Of a DNA stretch of 64,000 nt, positions 8,607 to 16,306 are shown piece by piece. Position 1 is the first letter of the stretch; every line of letters begins with the position of its first letter. The stretch comes from a bacterium (GTDB taxonomy: Bacteria > Hinthialibacterota > Hinthialibacteria > H5-UNCL2). The notes below the pieces were generated by a model that did not search any database, had not been told where the DNA came from, and saw nothing but the letters and a program-made list of their open reading frames with translations. The stretch is from the NCBI GenBank assembly GCA_015075175.1, contig JABTUV010000016.1:1-64000 (forward strand), written 5' to 3'. The translations under genes and the position numbers were made by a program.

Positions 8607-10025
8607 GTGGGAGAGAGGCCCAACAGCGTCAAGCGGATTCTCCGCGCGTGGGGCGCGATTTTGGCGCTGACGGTCTGTGTGTGCGGGCCGGGGGCGGAGG
8701 AGCTGGAGGGGCGCGTGCGGCGGCTGGAAGCGGAAAACGCGGAGTTGCGCGCGCTGGTGGAAGGGTTGTCGTCGCGCCTGGAGCAACTGGAGGGACGCGC
8801 CCCGGTGGCCGCCGCCACGCGCGCGAAAAGCGCGTCGCCCAGCATGGAGGAGCGACTGGAGAAGCTGGAGGAGCGCGCGGCCGAGCAGAAGGACCGGGGG
8901 TGGTTCTACTCGCAGCAGGGCCAGAAGATACGCCTATCGGGGCGCGTGGAATTGGAGTATCGCGACGTCGGGCGCGAGGACAATTACTACTTTCAGAGTA
9001 CCGACCATCCGGAGGGCACGTTTGCCCTGGACAAGGCGGTACTGCGCCTGGACAGCCGCTTCACGAGGGACGTAGACGGGCGCCTGCGCATCGACGCTTA
9101 CGACGATCGGGCGGTGTTGCGGGAGGCGTTCGTGGACTGGGACAACCTGCCGGCGGATTCGCGGTTGAGAGTCGGTCTCATGCAGAAGTTTTTCCGGCCC
9201 GGCCGCCTCACGGAGACGTATCCGCTGGTAGGCACGGCCTTCTGGCGCGCACGCGACCTGGGGGTGGACTGGCGCTGGCGCCATTCCTCCCTGTACGGCC
9301 ATTTGGCCGTATACAACGGGCTGCAATTGAACGACAAGGAGATCGGGGAGGACGACTCGTTCCCCACCATCCGCGACGACTTTGAAGGTCTTGACCTGAG
9401 TCGAAACAAGGAGCTGGCGGCGGGCCTGGGGTGGCGCCGGGACTGGGGGGAGTGGGGGAGGAGCGACTTCTTGGTCTTCGGCGTGGGAGGGGAGCTGTCG
9501 TCGGAGGATCGCGATTTTCTGGCGCTCGCCTTCGAGCCGTTGACCCTGCCGGGTACCCACATCCGGGGCTATCCCGACTCGGACGACGACGAGAAGACGC
9601 GTGTCGGGATCAACGCGCGCTACGACGTGCTGGGGGCGCGGTTGGAGGGCCAGTACATCCGCGCGCGCGACGGCGAGCTGGACCGCGACGGCTGGTACGC
9701 CGAGGTGTCGTACTTCATCGAGCGCGAGGCCCGGTACTTCCGGGCGTTCCGCCCGCTGGTGCGTTACGGCGAACTGGAGAGCGACCTGCCCGCCAGTCCC
9801 TTCAACTCACTCTCCTGGGATCGCCGGGCCTGGACGCTGGCGTTGATTACCACGCTCACGAGCGACCTGTACCTGAGAGCCGAGTACAACTGGAACGACG
9901 AGACGACGGGAGCGGATTCGATCAACTTCGCCGCCTTCCCCGACCGCCCCCCCTATACAGGCTACAGCCGGCGCGATACAATCGCCAACGACGAGTTTCT
10001 CCTGCAGCTTCGCTGGGAGTTCTGA
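8607..10025 (+). CDS. Outer-membrane porin, phosphate-selective porin O/P type
   Basis: This is a 472-residue protein with a GTG start. A signal-like hydrophobic stretch (ILRAWGAILALTVCVCG) is followed by a heptad-rich coiled coil (about residues 30-95, LEGRVRRLEAENAELRALVE). A beta-barrel of alternating aromatic and polar strands follows and ends in the C-terminal aromatic residue of LLQLRWEF, the signature read by the outer-membrane assembly machinery. GQKIRLSGRVELEYRDVG and the FRPGRLTETYPLVG region resemble OprP/OprO porins. The phosphatase-like Ppx/GppA gene begins 15 bases downstream, so the two are probably co-transcribed. That fits a phosphate theme, although the ligand is inferred. 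Confidence 0.82.
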   Translation: MGERPNSVKRILRAWGAILALTVCVCGPGAEELEGRVRRLEAENAELRALVEGLSSRLEQLEGRAPVAAATRAKSASPSMEERLEKLEERAAEQKDRGWFYSQQGQKIRLSGRVELEYRDVGREDNYYFQSTDHPEGTFALDKAVLRLDSRFTRDVDGRLRIDAYDDRAVLREAFVDWDNLPADSRLRVGLMQKFFRPGRLTETYPLVGTAFWRARDLGVDWRWRHSSLYGHLAVYNGLQLNDKEIGEDDSFPTIRDDFEGLDLSRNKELAAGLGWRRDWGEWGRSDFLVFGVGGELSSEDRDFLALAFEPLTLPGTHIRGYPDSDDDEKTRVGINARYDVLGARLEGQYIRARDGELDRDGWYAEVSYFIEREARYFRAFRPLVRYGELESDLPASPFNSLSWDRRAWTLALITTLTSDLYLRAEYNWNDETTGADSINFAAFPDRPPYTGYSRRDTIANDEFLLQLRWEF

Positions 10026-10040
10026 GCGCCGGAGTTTTCG

Positions 10041-11567
10041 ATGCCCAATTTCGCCGCCGTGGACGTGGGAACCAACGCCATACGTATGCAGATCAGCCGG
10101 CTGGAGGATGGGTCGCGACCGGCGTCGGTGCTGTTCCGGAGGGAGCCGATCCGTCTGGGACGGGGCGTGTTCGAGTCGGGTGGACTGGACTCGCGCGAGT
10201 TCGACTCGGCCATCCGCGTGCTGACGGAGTTTGCCGAGACCATCCGGGAGCACGACGTGGCCGCGGTGCGGGCGGTAGCGACCAGCGCGGTGCGGGAGGC
10301 GGAGAACGGCGACTTCTTCTGCTATCGCGCGCAGAAGCTGTCGGGGTTGGCGCTGTCGCCCATTTCCGGCAGCGAGGAGCTGCGGCTGGTGCAGGTAGCG
10401 GTGGAGCGGACGTGGCCGGACTGTCCCAGCCCGCTGTTGCTGTTGGACCTGGGGGGCGGGACGCTGGAGATGGCGGTTGTATCGCGGGGGCAGATTCATG
10501 GTTGCACCAGCCTGCCCTTGGGGGGCGTGCGCATGGCGCGGCAATTCGGGGCGGACCGGGCGTTGTCCGACGGGACGCTGGAGGTGCTGCATCGCTTCGT
10601 GGCGGTGGAGTTGGAGCACGCCTGGGAGCGCATCGGCGACGCGCGCGTGGAGGCGGTGGCGGCGGTGGGGGGGATCATGACCATCCTGCGCGACATGCAG
10701 GCGGTGGGAGAGAGACCGGGCGAGGCGCCGATCGCGGTGACCGCGGGGCAACTGGAGGAACTGGTGGCGGGCATGGCGGGGCTGGATGCGGCGGGCCGCG
10801 CGGAGAAGTTCGGGTTGGGCCTGGATCGGGCCGATATCGCTCTGCCCGCCGGCGTGGTGGTGTCCGAGGTGCTGCGCCACGTGGGCAAGGACAAGCTGTA
10901 CGCGCCCGAGGTCAGCCTGCGGGAGGGGATACTTTTCGAGCTGGCCGACGAGTATTTCGGCGTGCGCGAGGTGGCCGACACGGAGGAGTCGATCGTGGAC
11001 GCGGCGAGGCGGCTGGGGGAACGCTATCGCTACGACCACGAGCACGGCGAGCGCGTGGCCGAGCTGGCGGCGGTGCTCTTCGACCAGCTGCGTCCGGTGC
11101 ATCGCATGCCCGACCGGATGCGGGGGGTGCTGCGGGCCGCCGCCGTCCTGCACGACATGGGGTCGCACGTGGACCGCGCCAGCCATCATCGGCATGGCGC
11201 CTGGTTGGTGCGCAACTCGGAGATGCCGGGCGTCTCGGACGCGGACAAGACGCTCATCGCCCTCATCATCCGGTATCATCGCAAGCGTTCGCCGTCCGAC
11301 GGCGATCCCATCATGAAAAACCTTTCCATCGAGCTGCGCGACCGGGTGCGGCGGATGACGGCGATTCATCGCATCGCGGACTGCTTGGATCGCGAGCATC
11401 GCGGGCGTGTGGAGAACGTCCACTGCCGCCTGGAGCGCGAGGGGGTCGTGATCTGCGGGGAGTCGGACGCGCCGTGCGAGGAGGAGAAGGCGGCTTTTCC
11501 CGATCGGTCGGCGATGTTCGTGGAGGTTTTCAAGCGCCCCATCCGGCTGGAGCTGAGGGTGAAGTAA
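10041..11567 (+). CDS. Ppx/GppA family exopolyphosphatase / pppGpp phosphatase
   Basis: This is a 508-residue cytoplasmic enzyme of the ASKHA fold. AAVDVGTNAIRMQISRL forms the first phosphate loop. ATSAVREAEN, ISGSEELRLV and LLLLDLGGGTLEMAVV match the catalytic and second nucleotide-binding motifs of exopolyphosphatase and guanosine pentaphosphatase. The C-terminal part (from about residue 325) is an HD-type domain: YDHEHGERVAELAAVLF, AAVLHDMGSHVDRASHHRHG. This two-part layout is that of longer Ppx enzymes. It would split inorganic polyphosphate or pppGpp; sequence alone does not separate the two. It lies directly behind the porin gene. Confidence 0.9.
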   Translation: MPNFAAVDVGTNAIRMQISRLEDGSRPASVLFRREPIRLGRGVFESGGLDSREFDSAIRVLTEFAETIREHDVAAVRAVATSAVREAENGDFFCYRAQKLSGLALSPISGSEELRLVQVAVERTWPDCPSPLLLLDLGGGTLEMAVVSRGQIHGCTSLPLGGVRMARQFGADRALSDGTLEVLHRFVAVELEHAWERIGDARVEAVAAVGGIMTILRDMQAVGERPGEAPIAVTAGQLEELVAGMAGLDAAGRAEKFGLGLDRADIALPAGVVVSEVLRHVGKDKLYAPEVSLREGILFELADEYFGVREVADTEESIVDAARRLGERYRYDHEHGERVAELAAVLFDQLRPVHRMPDRMRGVLRAAAVLHDMGSHVDRASHHRHGAWLVRNSEMPGVSDADKTLIALIIRYHRKRSPSDGDPIMKNLSIELRDRVRRMTAIHRIADCLDREHRGRVENVHCRLEREGVVICGESDAPCEEEKAAFPDRSAMFVEVFKRPIRLELRVK

Positions 11568-11673
11568 GAGAGAGGACGGCTTCGATGCGGGAGGGGCGGT
11601 ATCAAGCCGCCGTGGCCTCTCGATACGGCCCCGAAGTTACCTGGCCGTCCCAACGCGAGTCATGCGGCGGGGC

Positions 11674-12920
11674 CTACTCGAGGACACGGCTCAGGTTTTC
11701 TGCCTCAAGGAGGTTCCCCGAGGACACGGCTTAGGTTTTCTGCATCGGGGCGGTTCCTCGAGGACACGGCTCAGGTTTTCTGCATCAAGGAGGTGCCCGA
11801 GGACACGGCTCAGGTTTTCTGCATCAAGGAGGTTCCTCGAGGACACGGCTTAGGTTTTCTGCATCGGGGCGGTTCCTCGAGGACACGGCTCAGGTTTTCT
11901 GCCTCAAGGAGGTGCCCCGAGGACACGGCTTAGGTTTTCTGCCTCAAGGAGGTTCCTCGAGGACACGGCTTAGGTTTTCTGCCTCAAGGAGGTTCCTCGA
12001 GGACACGGCTCAGGTTTTCTGCCTCAAGGAGGTTCCTCGAGGACACGGCTCAGGTTTTCTGCCTCAAGGAGGTTCCCCGAGGACACGGCTTAGGTTTTCT
12101 GCCTCGCTGAGGTTCCTCGAGGACACGGCTCAGGTTTTCTGCCTCAAGGAGGTGCCCTGAGGACACGGCTCAGGTTTTCTGCCTCAGGAGGTGCCCTGAG
12201 GACACGGCTCAGGTTTTCTGCCTCAAGGAGGTTCCTCGAGGACACGGCTTAGGTTTTCTGCCCTGCGAGGTTCCTCGAGGACACGGCTTAGGTTTTCTGC
12301 CTCAAGGAGGTTCCTCGAGGACACGGCTTAGGTTTTCTGCCTCAAGGAGGTTCCTCGAGGACACGGCTTAGGTTTTCTGCCTCAGGAGGTTCCTTGAGGA
12401 CACGGCTTAGGTTTTCTGCCTCGCGAGGTGCCTCGAGGCACGGCTTAGGTTTTCTGCATCGGGGCGGTTCCTCGAGGACACGGCTCAGGTTTTCTGCCTC
12501 AGGAGGTTCCTCGAGGACACGGCCTAGGTTTCTGCCTCGGGAGGTGCCCCGAGGACACGGCTTAGGTTTTCTGCCTCAGCGAGGTTCCTCGAGGACACGG
12601 CCTAGGTTTTCTGCCTCCAGGAGGTGCCCTGAGGACACGGCTTAGGTTTTCTGCCTCAGGAGGTTCCTCGAGGACACGGCTTAGGTTTTCTGCCTCAGCG
12701 AGGTTCCTCGAGGACACGGCTTAGGTTTTCTGCCTCAAGGAGGTTCCTCGAGGACACGGCTTAGGTTTTCTGCCTCAAGGAGGTTCCTCGAGGACACGGC
12801 TTAGGTTTTCTGCCTCAAGGAGGTTCCTCGAGGACACGGCTTAGGTTTTCTGCCTCGGGAGGTTCCTCGAGGACACGGCCTCAGGTTTTCTGCCCAGGGA
12901 GGTGCCCGAGGACACGGCTT
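11674..12920. repeat. 32-copy minisatellite of a 40-bp unit
   Basis: The 40-bp unit reads GGTTCCTCGAGGACACGGCT then TAGGTTTTCTGCCTCAAGGA and repeats about 32 times with small substitutions and occasional 1-2 base indels. Most copies contain the 10-bp palindrome TCCTCGAGGA. The unit length is not a multiple of three, so it encodes no repeated protein, and no variable spacers occur, so it is not CRISPR. The left edge lies in a CTCTCGATACGG-type interspersed repeat (11575-11720), whose last half is the same as the unit. The right edge is followed by an inverted copy of that repeat at 12963-13030. Confidence 0.95.
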
Positions 12921-12962
12921 ACATTTGCATGTTGCGCTCGGAAAAGGCGCGTCGCTGAAATG

Positions 12963-13035
12963 TCTCGAAAAAGAAGAACCGAGTCCTCGAGTAGCCGGTA
13001 CTCCGGCGTATCGAAGGACGGCTGCGATGCGGCCA
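12963..13035 (-). repeat. Interspersed GTAGCCGG/CTCGATACG repeat, inverted copy
   Basis: The segment around GAGTCCTCGAGTAGCCGG and TACTCCGGCGTATCGA is the near-exact reverse complement of 26235-26295. It contains the palindrome GTAGCCGGTACTCCGGC. It closes the right side of the minisatellite and lies next to the 3' end of the aminotransferase gene. Confidence 0.8.
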
Positions 13036-13089
13036 ACCCGCCTTGGAGCTGCGTTGGTATTCATCCTCCATCGGCGAGGCGAAGCGTCC

Positions 13090-14217
13090 CTACGCTGGGA
13101 GCGCGGCCAGGAGCTCCTCGCAGACGCGGTCCACGTCGCGGTCGGTCGCCGTAATACATCGGCAGCGAGAGAAGTCCTCAAAGCGCGCTCGGCCACGGGC
13201 AGTCGCCGCGCGCGCGCCGTAGCGCTCGCGGTAAAACGGCTGCGTGTGGACCGGAATGAAATGCACGCTGGTCCCGATGCCGCGCTCTCGCAATCCCTCG
13301 ATCGTCGTCGCGCGTGAACGGCAGTCCCGACAGGTCCAATTGTACGACCAGAAGATGCCAGGCGTGGCCTTCTGTCCCACTTCAGCCTGTTCACGCCGGG
13401 ATGCGGATGCGGGATGGGGCCAGTCTCTCCACGTAACGGGCGGCGAGGACGCGGCGGCGGGCGAGGAATTCGGGCAGGCCAGTTGCACGCGCCCGAGGGC
13501 GGCGTCGGGGTCGGTCATGTTATGCCAGAGCCGGCCCGCGCATTTCGTAAGGGCGAGCCTTTTGCGGTAGCGGTCCCAGGCGCCGCTGGACGGGCCGTGC
13601 AGCGAAAGCCGGCGGGCGCGGGCCATGGCCTCGCCGCGAGGCTGGTCAACATCCCGCCCTCGCCCGTGGTCATGTTCTGATGGACAGCGAAGCAGGTGGA
13701 TGGCCAGCCCACCGACGCGGCGGCCGCGAAGTTCGGCGCCGACCGCGTGGGCGGCGTCCTCGATGAGCGCCAACCCGTGTCGCGCGGCGATCTTCTCCAG
13801 CGCCGCCACGTCGCACGGCAGGCCGGCGTAATGCACGGCGATGACCGCCTTCGTTCTCGGCGTGATGCGCGCCTCCACGCCGGCCGGGTCCAGGTTGAGG
13901 GTATCGGGGAGGACGTCGGCGAAGACGGGGGTGGCTCCGGCGTGCACGACGACGTTGGCGGTGGCCACGAAGGTGAGGGTGGGGACGATGACTTCATCGC
14001 CCGGTCCCACGCCCGTTGCGAGCACGGCCAGGTGCAGGGCGCTGGTGCAACTATTAAGGGCGAGCGCCTCAGGGGCGCCCACGAAGCGCGCGAATTCCTC
14101 CTCGAAGCGGGCGACCTCCGGCCCGCGCGTCAGCCAGCCCGCCCGCAGGGACGCGACCACGGCGTCGATCTCGCGCTCGGTAATACTGGGCCTGGAGAGA
14201 GGTAGAACGTCGCTCAT
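13090..14217 (-). pseudogene. DegT/DnrJ/EryC1/StrS aminotransferase, frameshifted
   Basis: The N-terminal half is a clear sugar aminotransferase of the PLP-fold DegT family: LPLSRPSITEREIDAVV, EFARFVGAPEALALNSCTSA, DEVIVPTLTFVATANVV, LALIEDAAHAVGAELRGR. The frame then breaks. FAVHQNMTTGEGGMLTS, the conserved cofactor loop, lies in another frame, and the ending shifts again (FEDF, then LSLPMYYGDRDVDRVCEEL only if a base is restored). Total length is normal for the family (about 375 residues). These enzymes make amino sugars for glycans. Two oddities: at least two or three indels, and Gln where the PLP-binding Lys is expected. The stop is the TAG of a GTAGGGACGCTTCGCCTCG repeat. Confidence 0.78.
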
Positions 14218-14250
14218 GGTTCGAGCGCCGCGCGGTGCGCGGTGTGCACC

Positions 14251-14688
14251 CTACTCCAGTTCTTTGATCTTGGCCATGCGGCGGGCGTGGCGGCCGCCCT
14301 CGAAGGGTTCGGCCAGCCAAGCGTCCACCATGCGGAACAGCTCGTCCTCGGTGAAGTGCTGGCCGCCCAGGCAGAGCACGTTGGAATCGTGATGCCGGCG
14401 GGTCTCGCGGGCGGTCTTCTCGTTGTAGACGACCGCGCCGCGCACGCCCGGCAGGCGGTTGGCCAACATGCCCATGCCGATGCCGTTGTTGCAGACGAGG
14501 ACCGCGCGGTCGGCCCGTCCCTCCGAGACCGCCCGCGCGGCGGGAATCCCGTAGTCGGGATAGTCATCGGCCGGGTCCAGCGCCGCCGGTCCGAAGTCCA
14601 CGACCTCGTGTCCGGCCCGCGCCAGGTGCTCGGTCAATCGCTTCTTGAACTCGAATCCGCCGTGGTCGGCGGCCAGACCGATCTTCAT
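14251..14688 (-). CDS. rpiB: Ribose-5-phosphate isomerase B (RpiB/LacAB family)
   Basis: This 145-residue protein interconverts ribose 5-phosphate and ribulose 5-phosphate in the pentose phosphate pathway. The start MKIGLAADHGGFEFKKRLTE carries the DHxG motif. DYPDYGIPAARAV and HHDSNVLCLGGQHF follow in the expected places, and length is typical. The active-site loop reads CNNGIGMGM, where most RpiB have CG(S/T)GIG, so the catalytic Cys is present but its neighbours differ. AAGGAG five bases upstream supports the start. The stop is the TAG of a GTAGGGTGCACACCGCG repeat. Confidence 0.88.
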   Translation of the reverse strand: MKIGLAADHGGFEFKKRLTEHLARAGHEVVDFGPAALDPADDYPDYGIPAARAVSEGRADRAVLVCNNGIGMGMLANRLPGVRGAVVYNEKTARETRRHHDSNVLCLGGQHFTEDELFRMVDAWLAEPFEGGRHARRMAKIKELE

Positions 14689-14761
14689 TTCTTCTTCTCC
14701 TTGTGTCCGGTCGTGCTATACATGATCCGACCGTCGGCGTTCGCCGTCAAGGGAGGGGTCA

Positions 14762-15118
14762 TTGCCCAAGACCGCCACTATTTATCACAATCCTCGTTGC
14801 AGCACCAGCCGCAAAGTGCTGGCGTTGTTGTCGGAGCGCGGCGCGCCGGTCGAGATCATCGAGTATCTCAAGACGCCGCCCACGCCGGCCGGGCTGGAGC
14901 GGCTGCTGGGGCTTTTGCGCATGGAGCCGGAGGAGATCGTACGCAAGCGGGAGCCGGTCTACAAGGCGCTGGGCCTTGCGACGCGCCGCTACTCGCGCAA
15001 GGAGCTGATCCGGCTCCTGTGCGAGAATCCCATCCTGATCGAGCGGCCCATCGTGGTGGTGGGGGACAAGGCGGTGCTGGCGCGGCCGCCCGAGAGCGTC
15101 TTGGCGATCCTGCGCTGA
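14762..15118 (+). CDS. ArsC/Spx-family glutaredoxin-like reductase
   Basis: This 118-residue protein has the arsenate reductase (ArsC, glutaredoxin-fold) pattern. YHNPRCSTSRKVLALL carries the catalytic Cys, EIIEYLKTPPT follows, and NPILIERPIVVVGDKAVLARPPE contains the Arg-Pro region of the active site. In the family, arsenate is reduced through this Cys with glutathione and glutaredoxin. Many chromosomal copies, also called YffB or ArsC-like, have no proven arsenate role, and no ars operon adjoins. The start is TTG with GGGAGGGG just upstream. The gene diverges from rpiB. Confidence 0.85.
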   Translation: MPKTATIYHNPRCSTSRKVLALLSERGAPVEIIEYLKTPPTPAGLERLLGLLRMEPEEIVRKREPVYKALGLATRRYSRKELIRLLCENPILIERPIVVVGDKAVLARPPESVLAILR

Positions 15119-15209
15119 GGCGTCGCGCGGCGAGAGGACGGTTGAAATCCCCTCCCACGTTTGCGAAGATCCTTGGCCGATTCACACCTGATACAAAGGA
15201 GAGGACGCC

Positions 15210-16181
15210 ATGCAGTACGTTCAACTGGGCCGCGCCGGCGTGAAGGTGAGTCGCCTGTGCCTGGGGACGATGAACTTCGGTCCCTTTACCAGCGAGGCGG
15301 ACAGTTTCGCCATCATGGACAAGGCGCTGGAGTTGGGGATCAATTTTTTCGATACCGCCAACGTGTACGGGCGCAAGAAGGGGGAGGGGATCACCGAGCA
15401 GATACTGGGGCGCTGGTTCGCGCAGGGCGGGGGGCGGCGCGACAAGGTAGTGCTGGCGACCAAGGTTTACGGGGCGATGGGCGACTGGCCCAACAGTTCG
15501 CGTCTTTCCGCGCTGCACATCCGCGCGGCCTGCGAGGAGAGCCTGCGCCGCATGAAGACGGACCGCATCGACCTTTACCAGATGCACCACGTGGACCGGA
15601 ATACGCCGTGGGAGGAGATCTGGCAGGCGATGGAGACGTTGGTCGCGCAGGGGAAGGTGATCTACGTGGGCAGCAGCAATTTCGCCGGCTGGCACATCGC
15701 CGACGCGATGCACGCGGCGCGCGCCCGGCACTTCATGGGTCTGGTCTCAGAACAGAGCCTCTACAACCTGATCTCGCGCACGATCGAGCTGGAAGTGATC
15801 CCCGCCTGCCGGCATTTCGGGTTGGGACTGATTCCGTGGAGTCCGTTGGAGGGGGGGTTATTGGGCGGAGCGCTGGCCAAGGCGAAGGAAGGGCGCGCCG
15901 GCGACGCGCTGCAGCAGGAGCGGTTGGAGAAGCATCGCGCCGCGCTGGAGAAGTACGAGGCGCTGTGCCGGCAGATGGGTAGTGCGCCGGCGGTGGTGGC
16001 GCTGGCCTGGCTCTTGGCCAATCCGGTCGTGACGGCGCCCATCATCGGTCCGCGCACGCTGGAGCAACTGACGGGCAGCCTGCCGGCGCTGGAGTTGAGG
16101 CTGGAGGCGGAGATGAAGAAGCGGCTGGAGGAGCTCTGGCCGGGTCCGGGCGGCGAGGCGCCGGAAGCCTACGCCTGGTAG
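15210..16181 (+). CDS. Aldo/keto reductase
   Basis: This is a 323-residue NADPH-dependent oxidoreductase of the AKR TIM-barrel superfamily. The opening VQLGRAGVKVSRLCLGTMNFG is typical. The catalytic tetrad appears as Asp and Tyr in INFFDTANVYG, Lys in VVLATKVYG and His in LYQMHHVD. The late GPRTLEQLTGSLPAL is the cofactor phosphate-binding region. It resembles YajO/Tas-like general reductases, and the substrate is unknown. AAAGGAG upstream of the ATG sets the start. The stop TAG is shared with the first bases of the palindromic element at 16178-16301. Confidence 0.92.
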   Translation: MQYVQLGRAGVKVSRLCLGTMNFGPFTSEADSFAIMDKALELGINFFDTANVYGRKKGEGITEQILGRWFAQGGGRRDKVVLATKVYGAMGDWPNSSRLSALHIRAACEESLRRMKTDRIDLYQMHHVDRNTPWEEIWQAMETLVAQGKVIYVGSSNFAGWHIADAMHAARARHFMGLVSEQSLYNLISRTIELEVIPACRHFGLGLIPWSPLEGGLLGGALAKAKEGRAGDALQQERLEKHRAALEKYEALCRQMGSAPAVVALAWLLANPVVTAPIIGPRTLEQLTGSLPALELRLEAEMKKRLEELWPGPGGEAPEAYAW

Positions 16182-16301
16182 CGCCGGCGTCTCGCCGGCC
16201 CGCGTGCAGGCATCCTGCCTGCACGCTTCGGAAATGGCCATGCGACGCGAAGCGTGGGGGCGGGACGCCCGCCACGCAAGCCGGCGGGACGCCGGCGCTA
16301 C
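16178..16301. repeat. Composite palindromic element with GTAGCGCCGGCG terminal inverted repeats
   Basis: GTAGCGCCGGCG at 16178-16189 is exactly inverted at 16290-16301. Inside are three further palindromes: GCCGGCGTCTCGCCGGC, GCGTGCAGGCATCCTGCC with its inverse, and GGGCGGGACGCCCGCC. This is the layout of a bacterial interspersed mosaic element made of paired REPs. It fills nearly the whole gap between the aldo/keto reductase stop and the next start codon at 16307. Confidence 0.85.
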
Positions 16302-16306
16302 ACGCT

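Noticed and set aside
9431-11734. 767-codon plus-strand frame overlapping porin and Ppx/GppA genes
   Set aside because: It is an out-of-frame shadow running across two well-supported genes and into the minisatellite.
11662-12645. Short plus-strand frames (EDTAQVFCLKEVPRGHG-type) within the minisatellite
   Set aside because: The 40-bp period shifts frame with each copy, so the frames arise only from chance lack of stops.
11674-12920. CRISPR array
   Set aside because: The 40-bp units are contiguous with no unique spacers, and no cas genes are nearby.
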